This document shows, in pieces, positions 22,895 to 33,742 of a DNA stretch of 64,000 nucleotides. Position numbers and translations under genes: made by a program. Position 1 is the first letter of the stretch. Each line of letters begins with the position of its first letter. Below the pieces are notes generated by a model. The model ran no database searches, was not told the origin of the DNA, and was given only the letters and a program-made list of their open reading frames with translations. Source of the stretch: Myrica gale (Eukaryota > Streptophyta > Magnoliopsida > Fagales > Myricaceae); contig OZ005610.1 of assembly GCA_963930655.1 (NCBI GenBank), positions 22,575,001-22,639,000 of the forward strand. The letters run 5' to 3'.

Positions 22895-25800
22895 CACTAC
22901 ATCAAAAGACTTTTAGCAACAGTCACGACTACCGCAATAGGTCTGCCGCAGTAGGTTATAACGGCGATTTTTACGACCGTTGGTGAAAATAGTGGTGGTC
23001 GCTTAGCAGCGGTCACAAATGTCACTAAAGACCTAAAGTGCATTTGTGAAATTTTTTTAGCATCGTTTCCCTAAAACGCCGCTATAGCTCAATTTTTTCA
23101 TGTGTTTAAACATCTACAACAATGTTTTGTGACCGCTGGTATAGGTCTTTAACAACATTTTTTGGGTATTGCCATCATTTTTAAAACATCACTAATTTTT
23201 TATATATATTTTCCTATGCATGTATTTTTAATTGGTAATACAAAATTATTTGAATAACCATAATTCATTGGATGTAAAAACTTAAAAAACAAGGATAATA
23301 GAACAAAAGTTACTTCATCATCGATTAAACGTTTTACAACAAACGCAAGAACCTCTACAAGTATTCTAAAAAATAACAAGTTTCTAATATAATATAACAA
23401 TAAGCAATGTGTTGGGTGGTCTTGGGCTTTTTCAACCCCAAAATCTATCTTAATAGGTGAGACTTTCCCCCACACTTATAAACTGACCATCAACTCATTC
23501 CATAACAGATGTGGGATTAACCTCAACACAGGACCAACTAAAATTCAAATAAAACACAATAAGCAAGGACCAATTAAAATCTTTCTCCTTTTACGCATCA
23601 ACGTCCTCTTGAATTCATGTAATTGAAAACAAATATCACAAGAGAAATAGAAATAAATAAAAGATTTATGTAAACATACAGACGCCATGAAATTATCATA
23701 TACATGTCATCTCAAATTGTTTGATATATCATAAAGCAAATGTACACTAACTTTTGTTTGACAATTGAAAAACACCCACAAATCCATGTATTTTTTTTTT
23801 TCTGTGGAAGGGGAGAAAACTTTTACCTCTTCGGTCATGATATCCCCAACCTTCTATAATACATGCAAGATAAGTCATTCATCAGATCAAGCAACACTCA
23901 GTTTCCATAGTGGCTTTACAATATATAGCCAAAACTTCACTCTCGTTTTTTCTGGTATGGCTGAAGCTTTGCAATAAATCAATTCAATGCATCCTAGCAT
24001 TTCTCACCTTCCAAAAGAAAGTATAGAGAAGAACCTAAACATTAACCTAACAACTACTCTAACCAGGGGCGGAGGGAAGGGGGGGCGCGGGGGGCAGCTG
24101 CCCCCCCCTCAGTTCTAAAAATAAAATAAAAAACTGAGTATCCTACCCCTCCCTCCCTCCCTCACACTAATTCGTGCCCCCCCTCCCTTCTAATTTTTTT
24201 TTTGTTGCATATTTGTCTTCAGGTATTAAAAAATATTGATATATTGAAATCTTTCTTGAAAATTTTTTTCGCATAATATTTTATATTTATTTTTCATCAT
24301 ATTATTTTAAAAAAAAATTGTTTCTGCCCCCCTATACAAACTTTCTGGCTCCGCCACTGACTCTAACCACAATTTACAAGCACATCTATTTCCCTGTAAA
24401 GAAAAATATTATTAATTTATAATCTAAATCGCTAAACCCAAAGCGGGAAAAAAAGAAAAACAAAATCAATCTGCCGAACAATTCATATCCAAATAGTAAA
24501 AGCAAACATATCAAAACTGCAAGGCACGCATTTCGCCTCTAAATAATAAAAATAACATTTATTTCTCTCAATTTAGTTACATATTTAGACACTCACAAAA
24601 TTCTATCCAAAATCACGATCCCTATCACGTTAAAGCTCGCTATTTTCCCTACTGGAGAAACGTTAATCTACATTACCCACACAACACAGAGAGATCAGAG
24701 AACACATCAAAACCAAAAAGAGAAGAGAAAAATGAATATGAACACATGCATACAACCGAAGGCTGTAAAAATTAGGGGAAATTGGTGAGCACCGATATGA
24801 AGTTTAAGTACCTCAGACTGCGGAGGAGTTAGATGTTGATTTCGGTAGTGTTCCAAGATTTGTTAGGGTTCCAGAGAGGACGAAGGAGCAGAGGGTGAGA
24901 GCTTAAAGGAGAGAGAGAGAGAGAGATGTGTTAGCGCCAAAGCCTTCCAACAATGTTTCGTTCAAAACTAGAAGACTGGGTAGTATGGCTATAAAAGCAA
25001 AAGCGATTTCCAGCTGTAATACGATTCATTAGCGATTTCCAGCTGTAATACGATTCATTAAAAGCAAAAGCAAAAGAAATATAAAAATGCTTGCCAGAGC
25101 CTGCAGAGTCATTATCGATGAAGATCAACTTCCTGTTAGTCATGAATTGCTTTTCGAGAGATGAGAAGAGATTGAGAATCGACAAAATAAAAGAGGGGTT
25201 TTTTATGGGAGTGAAAACGTTTGGTTCTAAATGAAAATTTCCCCATCTTGTTCTTTTTTCCCCCAAGTTCCCATTTTCTTCGACATAAATAATTGTCTTT
25301 TTATTTATTTCTTCTTCTGATAGTTTTCAACAAATATTTGTATCACAATATAAAATCTATTTTATTATTACTACATATAAACATATAAAATGAGACTTTT
25401 TAGCTATCCAATGCTTTGTTAGTTCAAAAGTAATAGTATATATTTATTTTAATTACTACTTTGTTTGTAGTTGTAATACACATTGTAACATGCATTAGTA
25501 CTAGTAATAATACTTAGACTATATAATCAACTGTATATTGCCTAGTACGTAGTCAGAGGTACTTAGTATCAGGTACATAGCAAATTATTTTACACTATTT
25601 TTCATAACTAGTAGAATAATCTTAATTAAAATAAGTTCGTAGTAATAATATATAATACTTATAATTTAAAAGTACAATGCTTTCTATATAACATTGCATG
25701 ATTTGTTATATGTGTTTATCATATACATGATATGTGCTAATTAACCTACGTACTTTATGTATGTACCTATATACCTAATGACTAAGTCATAGCCTCTAAG

Positions 25801-26718
25801 ACCATATATTAAGTTATATATTTTAATTGCATAAGCTAGTCTCACAATATCTTTTTGTTTGAAATTAAATAATATGTCATAATTAAATAATATTTTATTA
25901 CTAATTATTCAAAATATATATGGTCATTATAAGGATGATAATAGATGTTTTATAAACTACTTAGATTTAGTCAATAAATATGCAATTACCACAACAACCA
26001 TATGTATAATTTAAAATATATCATATAACAACTTCAATTTTCATAACACTCCCTCTAATTCCATATTTTATTAAGTAGGTCCTTTAAAATAAAAATTTTC
26101 AAATACATGACAAAATAAAATTATATATTAAAAGGAATTTAATAATATATAAAATAATTATTAACATTAAATAACTTATAATTAATAAATAAAAATATTA
26201 TTTTCACTTACACCTATAGCAGCGTTTGTTGACACAAATGCTGCTAATTAATGTGGACGATTTAACGGTTGTCACTATAACCGCCGGTGTAGATACCTAA
26301 ATTATAGCAGCGTTTGTGCACAAACAAACGCTGCTAAAGCTTACGATATACAGTGTGCACAAAACTCTGCTATAAGTTCAACTTTTAGCAGCGTTGGTGG
26401 AAAAATGTCGCTAAAGATCAGACATGTGACAACATTTTTTTTACAAACGCCTCTAAAGATCTAACTTTTAGCAGCGCTTTCAAAAAATGCCGCAAAAAAA
26501 TTTGACTTCTAGCGGCATTTTTAAAAGTTAGACCTATAACGACGTTTGTCAACTAAAAGTTAGATCTTTAGTGAGCGTTTGTGGTAAAAGGCCGCTATAT
26601 GGTGTCTTGTGCGACCACCGCTGTATGTATCTTTAGCGGCGTTTGGGGTAAAATGTTGCTAAAATGTGTATTTAGCGGTGTTTTTAGCGACGATAGTTAA
26701 AGATCATTTTTTTTTGTG
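22895..26718. mobile_element. Candidate CACTA-like element with subterminal AGCGGCGTTT repeats
   Basis: The left end begins CACTACATCAAAAGACTTTT and the right end, read on the minus strand, begins CACAAAAAAAAATGATCTTT. Both resemble the CACTACAAAAAAA start of plant CACTA transposons. Inside each end, over about 300 (left) and 500 (right) bases, short words like TTTAGCAGCG, GCGGTCAC, AACGCTGCTA and AGCGGCGTTT recur in both orientations, as in the subterminal transposase-binding arrays of these elements. The 3.8-kb span has no recognisable transposase, so it would be non-autonomous. It contains a nested hAT MITE and a tandem 29-bp repeat at about 25002-25059. No matching 3-bp target duplication was found, so ends are approximate. 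Confidence 0.5.
24064..24359. mobile_element. hAT MITE (CAGGGGCGGA family) with perfect 8-bp TSD
   Basis: The element starts CAGGGGCGGAGGG and ends CTCCGCCACTG, inverted repeats with one mismatch in the first nine bases. It is flanked by ACTCTAAC at 24056-24063 and 24360-24367, an exact 8-bp duplication. Internally it has a C-rich block near each end and AT-rich DNA between. It is nested inside the CACTA-like element, so it is younger than that element. Confidence 0.92.
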
Positions 26719-27885
26719 GTAAGCTCTCCATTTATGGTGCATGGAAAAACACTTCATCGACCATAGTTATTGAATGAATGAAAGAGAATTATCCGGGGCG
26801 GTACTTGACTTCGTTTTCCTACCAGTTTTTAATTGTCTATTGAAATAAAAACGTGGGAGTCCCAGACCAATCTAGGGTGTACATATATTAATATAAAGCA
26901 AACCCATGTGGTTTTATCATTAGTATTTATCTAGGGAAAAACTATTGTTAAGTACTCCTTGTTTAGAAGAAACTAATTTCTTGTCTGGAAGCTTAATTGG
27001 TGGAAGTCAATCTTAGGGAAAAAGTTGTTGGAGTTTGTATTGAATTTGTGAGAAATTTGATTGATGGTTTGTGAATTTTTTTGCTTTAAACAAATTTAGT
27101 CAAAAAGTTAAAAAAAAAAATAGTGGTGGAACATCACCTTAAGTGCCGTCTGTGCCAGCTCCGACTGGCCTTGTTGCTTTTATGTGAGTAGTAACGACAT
27201 CGTCATGGGCAAGGGAGAAAGCATGAAACTTTCTCTCCACTAGGTTGAATATGCTTGTTATACACAAATATCATGAGGTTTGTATTAGACTTCTAATTAG
27301 AAGTCTGCTTGGAAAAGGGACAAGACAAATGGATAAAGACTTTTTATCCTTTACCAATAAAATTTATAACGTATTGAATAAAAGTTGGGTGAGAATCGAA
27401 TGGGGAGATTCCCCAACGATCCAAGGTCTATCGGAGGCCACCGAGGGTCGTGTGGACTTCCATCAGCTGGGGGAGGAGAGGAGCCAGCCGAGCAGGGGGT
27501 GGGGAATCCTTCTGAGATCGATGGGGCATGCACTATGATAACACACTGCGAGTTGGGGGATTATTTATATAATCCTATGTCATGTGGTACGAGTGGACAA
27601 ATGACATTAGCTTCAAAATTAAGTGCGAAGATTAGAGATCTAATATACCCAATTTAATATAATCATGTAATCTGTTTAAACTTTTTTTTAAATTTATATT
27701 TACTTTTTATTTTGTATCATTTATAATTTTAATTTTCAGGAGAGATATTTTACATAAAATGCGTTTCACTTTTTAATTTTATTGCCTTAAATCGCCACTT
27801 AACTTTCAACTAGACATGAGAGGTGGACTACTATAATGAAGAGGGAGAAAAAAAATATCATAGTATATATGCCTCATATTTATAG
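26719..27885. other. Intergenic with a GC-rich island
   Basis: No gene supported. A GC-rich patch at about 27400-27540 stands out from AT-rich surroundings and keeps open frames on both strands, but none shows family features. It could be the core of a decayed element similar to the GC-rich core at 47.9-48.3 kb. Confidence 0.35.
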
Positions 27886-28140
27886 AGTAAAATTAAAGTG
27901 TCTCCTTAAGTTTCAATTTGTTGACTAGCCACGTTGCAAAATGATAATATATTATTTCATTTATTTTTTAATGTCTCAATTCATAGTAAATTTTTTTTGG
28001 AGGGCATTTCGGTAACTTTCATGTCTTGTTTAACGGTTAAATCAAATGGGATGACACTTCCTTTTTTTTTTTTCTTATTTTGAACTCGAGGGGTCGAATT
28101 AGACAAATTTGAACTTGAGGGGATACTTGAATTTTTCTTT
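27886..28140. repeat. Foldback MITE
   Basis: AAATTAAAGTGTCTCCTTAA and the following GTTTCAATTTGT on the left pair with ACAAATTTGAACTTGAGGGG and ATACTTGAATTTT on the right. The middle has GGAGGGCATTTCGGTAACTT, a word shared with other foldback elements of the window. Confidence 0.65.
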
Positions 28141-28930
28141 TGAAGTGAATTTTGTTTGATAAATTTCTTATCGCTCTCTAAATCTTAATCAGTGAAGAAT
28201 ACAAAATTTGGTCGAATCATATGTTCGAGTCTAACGTGATTAATCAGTGGGGGTCTTTCTCGTGGCTCAATTGATTTTAGTGGGAGCCCGGATGGATGTA
28301 TCCAGACATGTGACAAATAGTGAGTAATCACATCACTTGGATGGCAGCCTCTTAGGCTATGCAACCACGATACGCTATCAATTGACCCCACCTGGTGTTG
28401 ACTCTTTCTTTTTTCTATTTTGACCCGGAAATAATCGCATCAAGATGAAAATGAAAGGTTGGAGTTCCTGGAATTTTCAATCCCAAGTTGTTCCCAACTG
28501 CAATCAATTGGAGCCATCATCGTCAAAGAGAAACAACAAGAACAAGAACAAAAAGCAAGACAATTGGACCCATCGCCCTTTTGCGAATCGACCAAGACAA
28601 TTTTGGAGAGCTACGTACGTGGGGCCAATTTCCTTGAAGCAGTCATGTATGTTTTTTAATCTTAAGTGATAAGCTTGGGATTTATTTTATTTTAACTACT
28701 TCTGGAACCCAGTAGGCCGATTTACAAAAATTGGACACAATGCTCTCCAAGTGGCTTCCACAATTAAATATTAAATCTATATTCAACAGCTGGGTTTGAG
28801 TGCGACTCATACTGCATGCGAGTAAATCCTTAACTTAAATTATACTCTAATTTTGAAGTTGATTTGAATGTTTAAGGTTTTATTCTTGCGCTCGCAATCC
28901 GGTCAGTGCGTTTACCTGTTGAGTCAAGTT

Positions 28931-29109
28931 CAGGGGCAGAGAGAGGGAGGCGAGGGGGCAGCCGCCCCCCTCAGTTTTCCCGCAGTTCTAAAATTTAATG
29001 ACAGAGATTTCCACATAATGTTAAATCCTACTCCTGATATTAAATTGTGTCCCCCTCAACAACGGCTATTCGTTTCTGCCCCTATACGAAATTTCTGGCT
29101 CCGCCACTA
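28931..29109. mobile_element. hAT MITE, second copy of the CAGGGGCGGA family
   Basis: Starts CAGGGGCAGAGAGAGG and ends TTTCTGGCTCCGCCACTA, the same termini as the element at 24064-24359. Flanks are GTCAAGTT (28923-28930) and GTCAAGTC (29110-29117), 7 of 8 matching. Shorter and slightly more decayed than the other copy. Confidence 0.82.
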
Positions 29110-29798
29110 GTCAAGTCTATCTGAACCTGGTCTATAAAATCCGAGTGCAACAAATTTAAAATACAAGAGACTTGGAGATTATGGTAGAAAAACCAAGCCA
29201 TTAGGATAATGTAACATTTTAAAAAAACATGAATATATAGACATGGTGGATGAATGGCCAATAGAGAGGGAAGTTTAAATCTCTTATGGAATCCTTTCCA
29301 AAGAGTTTTCTACTACTCGTTTCCAATTATATATGTGGGATACCCGATACTGTCCTTGTATTGGATTCATCATAGACATGTCACATGGAAGAATCTTCAT
29401 TCTACAAATTTTGTCCATAACATTTGAAAATTTTCAAATATTAACTTTTTTTTCCCCTTATCCACGTTTTTCACGTAAGAATTTGGGTGAGGGCCATGGA
29501 CCAATTGGCCCATCTAACCTAGTAAATGGAAAAGGAAAAGCAATTTCACTTGGCAAGAATTAAGATGGGCCTTCATTGTGTTGATTGGATAGCATGCCTA
29601 CTGCCTAGTGCTCTACTCCAGTGGTTGACCCACAAATTCCACCCGGTCTAACCCGTCAAATCGAATAATCGGGGTACCAAATTGATTCTCACTCTGTCTG
29701 GGCAATTCCTTTTGCGCCATAGTTGGCCAGTTTTTGTCTTTCCATTTCCATGGAGTAATAACTTACACAGTACAATCCAAGAGGGCCGGAACGAAGAA
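29110..29798. other. Upstream region of the folate-receptor-like gene
   Basis: Intergenic DNA then probable promoter and 5' UTR of the gene starting at 29799. No TATA box could be assigned with confidence. Confidence 0.35.
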
Positions 29799-32700
29799 AT
29801 GGATTCTGGGCTTCTGATCCGGCTGCTCCTTTTCAATCACCTCCTAGTCCTGTTCTTTTCCCTCGGTATTCTTCTCTTTCTTTGCTAGGACTCTTTCTTT
29901 CTATCAGATTTGTAGTGTAGCGCCTCCTGATGAAGCCTTTTTCTCTTGTATAAATTTGGATGTGACAATCTACGACCATAGATGTACCAATCTGGTGTAA
30001 TAAATATGTGTTTTCAATTTCAGTAATTTTTTTTATTGGGTGTTATGTACTAAGTGCTTTGGTAAGTTTGAAGTTCTTTATAATGGGTATATGAAATTAG
30101 GCGTGGTCAGTTTATAATTTGTTCTCTCGTCTTGCTCTTAGAGACTTTGGAGGAAGAGAAGAAAAGAATTTCCTGATAGATAATGCGTTTGGTTGTAATG
30201 GTCACTGTGCAATAAAATCCTTGGTACATCTGAGAACCGTAGTTTCTGTGCTATTGGGGGTCCGTTAAGTTGGCTGTAAATTTAGCAAGAATTTAAGAGT
30301 TTGTCGTCGTAGCGCATAAAAGAGTGTTGGTTGAGGAATAAACCGTAATGGGATGGAAGATCTATTTATGGCATGTTTTATATCCAGAATAAGTATCTTT
30401 GCTTTCAGAGTTAGGAGAATCCTGCAGACATTTTTCCCGAGTTGTGAGAAATACCTTAATAAATTCATGATATAACATCAAGGAGATCTACTTTTATTGA
30501 ACCTCGTAGACAGCACACTTTAAATATTATCAAGTTACTTGCACTTTCCTATTTGCATTTCCTATAAAACTTGCTGATGTGGTAATTTCTTCAACTTCTC
30601 GATGACAAGATCTGATGCTTCATTGTTGGTTGTTTCACCACATGCTACTGTTGCAAATGTTGCACTGTTTGGGTTTTACCGTGGGATAACTAATTAACGC
30701 TAATTTCGCAGCCACGAGCTTGTTTGCTGCTGTGTTAGTATTATGAAAATTGTATCATGCGTTTTGAATTTTCAGTTTTTGAAGTTCCAGGTATTAGTGT
30801 GATCTTTTCATTGGGTTAATAACTCTGGTGACATTTGCTCCTTACTTTTTTTAAACAAATGGAGGTCTTAAATTGTTTTGAATGTATACTTTTGTCATTC
30901 TGAAGTTAGAAGTATCGTGTAGTAGCTATTAAGAAAAAGTTAGAAAAAAGAAAGAAAGAAAGAAAGAATGAGAAAGGTTTTTTGACATCGAAACACTCTT
31001 ATATGGAATCAAAATATTGAAAATCTATGGAATCTATTTCAATGCAGGTGAACCTGCAGTGTGTGTCTCCCAAGGTGGTCGCTTTACCCCCTTCTCATCT
31101 GCAGGAAAACCTCCAAAAAAGGTAAGCAAGGGAACCAAAGATTTGACCCTTTGTAGGGTTTTCCGCAGGAACACTTGCTGCGATGTAGCCCAGACGCACC
31201 CTGCACTGCTATCTGTTAGGAAGTTGGCTTCAACAGGAGAAGCCAGCCAAGAGTGCTTGGACTTATGGGAACTATTGGAATGTTCCATATGTGATCCACG
31301 TGTGGGTGTTCAGCCTGGGCCACCTCTGATATGTGGCTCTTTTTGTGACAGAGTCTATAGTGCTTGCTCTAATGCTTACTTCTCTATGGACGCAAAGAAA
31401 CAGGTGTGTGGATCACTCCCTCACTTCTACATTGAAAATTTCAAAACATAAGAATGATAGGTTCAACTGGTGTCTTATGCATGCAGAAAAAGGTTTCTGG
31501 TGGATATTAGATTTTTCTTGATTTGTCTTCCTAGACCTAGAAGATCCCTTATATGTTGATCAGACGAACTTAATGCCCACACCAGGATTTCGACATATGT
31601 TCAAAATGAGACTTGTTGATCGTGCCAAGAATGCTTACTTTAATAAAGCAATCTCAAGTAGAAGTTTAGAAAGTTTTGGTTCGATGCATAATATATTGTG
31701 CTGTGCCATCATCCTCTTTTAGTGTTTGCCAGGGGTAAGGGTGATTTTTAAGCGGAAAATCTGCTACAGAAAGATTGGCATTTAAGGTTTTCTCTTATGA
31801 ATGCTAGAAAAAACCCTTATTCTGATAAAAATTTACATGCCAGGTTTTAGCACCATGTGGAGTAAATGACTTTGTCTGTGGTAGGGCATCTGAATGGGTA
31901 TTCAATGGCACAGAACTCTGCCATGCTGCAGGTTTTGCTGTCAATCCATCTGATGAAATCTACATTGGCACTGGAGACACATCTTGCTATGGTGGAAAAG
32001 CCAGTCTAGACTCTGTAGCTGATTCGTGGAGGAAGTCAGATTCTGAGGTGCCCCAGAGAGCCAAGAATTTGGGGGTGCTTAAAGATTTCCAGCAATGGGT
32101 GAGAGGGATGCCACTTAGTGAAAGGGTTTCCTGGGCAGTGGGTGGGATGGTTCTTACAGCGGGATTATGGCTTATAAGGTCAGAAAACGCTGTCTGCCAT
32201 CCATTTGAGATCAAATTTTCATTATAACCTTATTTACTGCTGACCATTTTGAGGGTGCCGGTTACTTTACCAAGCTTATTTTTCTTCACTTTTTTTCCTT
32301 TGTTCATTGCATTGGTCTTGTTATTTCCTTTTTTTTTCTTTCCCTCTCACTTTTACTACGCCCTTCTTGATTATAAAGTTGCGGTGAAGGTAGATTAGCA
32401 GCTGGTTTCAGTTTGTATGCTTTATGAGATGGCGCTAAATTGTAGTATATCTTGCATTGGAAGGTAGTGTTAAGGTTTAAATGATAAGAAAGAGACTATC
32501 CAAATTTAATTTGTTCATTTCATCCTTTAGTTAGGAAATTCTTGTAGGTATTATTGTAGCGACTTAAGGAAGCGCTAGCCATATCTACACTTTGACTTCA
32601 AAAAGACTAGTTAAAGTTTTTGTTAAAGCTTTTTGAAATCATTATAAGGCTTAGTTCAACTTAGTAAGGTCTATGCGAGACTTGACTCTTATAGAACTCA

Positions 32701-33232
32701 TCTATCATTCTTTCTTTTCTCTCACTTTATGTGACATTTGAGGTGTGACAATCTCTCTGTCTTAAATCTTTGACGTTTTCGTCAAGGCCCACCGAGCTTA
32801 CATTGGTGGTTAGTAGGGTTTCTTTGATATCACTTGTAACGACCCAAGGAAGGGCTAGCCATATTTGTGCTCTGACTTCAAAAAGACTAGTTAAGGTTGC
32901 TCTTGAAACTCCTTGGAATCATTTATAAGGCTCAGTTCAACCTAGTAAGGTCCCAATATAGGACTTTGACCTCTATAGAACTCATCTCTCATTTCTTCTC
33001 TTCTCCGACTCTGTGTGATTTAGTGTATCACATTTATCGTCAATAATTCATTGTTGTTAGAAGAGCATTGAGGTTTTACTTGTTATTCTTTTGACCATGC
33101 AGCAAAAGGAAGAGTCATAGTCATCGCCAGAAGCTTGCAGCTATTCAACGCACTGCAAGGAAACTGGAAACCAAGATGAATACTCAGAAGTTTTCTAGTA
33201 GTCAAGTAAACAGAAAGGGAAGTAAAAGGTGA
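29799..33232 (+). CDS. Folate-receptor-like cysteine-rich membrane protein, four exons
   Basis: Exons 29799-29865, 31048-31403, 31844-32178 and 33103-33232 join in phase into 295 residues. Exon 1 encodes a hydrophobic leader (LLIRLLLFNHLLVLFFSLG), likely a signal peptide. Exons 2-3 carry the cysteine-rich domain with TLCRVFRRNTCCD, ECLDLWELLECSICDPRVGV, PPLICGSFCDRVYSAC and APCGVNDFVC, the pattern of plant proteins annotated as folate receptor-like because of a distant match to animal folate receptors. A transmembrane helix (about residues 236-252) lies near the end of exon 3. Exon 4 is a short basic tail (KRKSHSHRQK, ARKLETK). This predicts a type I protein with the Cys-rich part outside the cytosol. 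Folate binding in plants is not established. Intron 3 holds two direct repeats. Confidence 0.9.
32554..33030 (+). repeat. Pair of ~190-bp direct repeats in intron 3
   Basis: TGTAGCGACTTAAGGAAGCG at 32555 and TGTAACGACCCAAGGAAGGG at 32835 begin two copies, about 75-80 percent alike by eye, through AAAAAGACTAGTTAA, GGCT-AGTTCAAC-TAGTAAGGT and ATAGAACTCATCT. The spacing is 281 bases. The TGTAACGACCC start and the GACAATCTCTCT that follows recall LTR or TRIM-like repeats common in plant genomes, but this is not proven. Confidence 0.65.
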
Positions 33233-33727
33233 CTCTCCTTGTATGTGAACCATGGGTGTTTGTCGATTGTCAAATTATCAAATTACATGCAAGTCTTGAA
33301 CTTGTTGCTAGTGTAAATGAATGTCTTTTGTTTTTTCGGTTTTCAGAAATGTAGTAGGTTTTGGTTTTTGATGATTTTTCCTTAGATGTTAAACATCTTC
33401 AGCTCTTGTTTTGAAAATTATATTTCCTTCGGTGCTATTTTTATTTTGTTATTCAGAAAATTCGGTTTTGTAGTAGAAGATTGCCTGCTCTAGATGTTCA
33501 ACATCCTCTGCTCATTGTTTCACCATGCTGTTCTCCTCTTCGTGGTCTTCCTAGCCCGCCGTATCATGGATAATCCTCCGCTTTCTGTTCTATCTGGATC
33601 ACAGATGGTCCTAACGATAACAGCAGATATAGAAGCCACCTCTAGTTGGCGCTAGAGTATATACTATTTGGCTATACCAGAAGTGAAATAAAATCTCAAG
33701 TTGGTCACACTTAGGCCAAGATGCTTT
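33233..33727. other. 3' UTR of the folate-receptor-like gene and insertion flank
   Basis: Probable 3' UTR followed by spacer up to the LINE target-site duplication. No other gene recognised. Confidence 0.45.
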
Positions 33728-33742
33728 TGCCCACGACATGTC
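33728..33742. repeat. LINE target-site duplication (left); right copy at 40029-40043
   Basis: TGCCCACGACATGTC on the left and TGCCCACGACATATC on the right, 14 of 15 identical. The left copy abuts the LINE A-tail, as target-primed reverse transcription predicts, and confirms both element borders. Confidence 0.85.

Noticed and set aside
24931..25266. 111-codon minus-strand frame inside the CACTA-like element
   Set aside because: No known domain; spans a tandem 29-bp repeat. Kept only as possible captured sequence.
27245..27657. GC-rich open frames on both strands
   Set aside because: Open on both strands and without family features; composition effect.
28195..28390. Possible tRNA-derived SINE or tRNA gene
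   Set aside because: Some box-like words (GTGGCTCAATTG, TTCGAGTCT) occur but in the wrong order and no cloverleaf could be drawn.
28445..28669. Lysine/glutamine-rich plus-strand frames
   Set aside because: Two frames are open over the same AAC/AAG-rich DNA; no recognisable domain.
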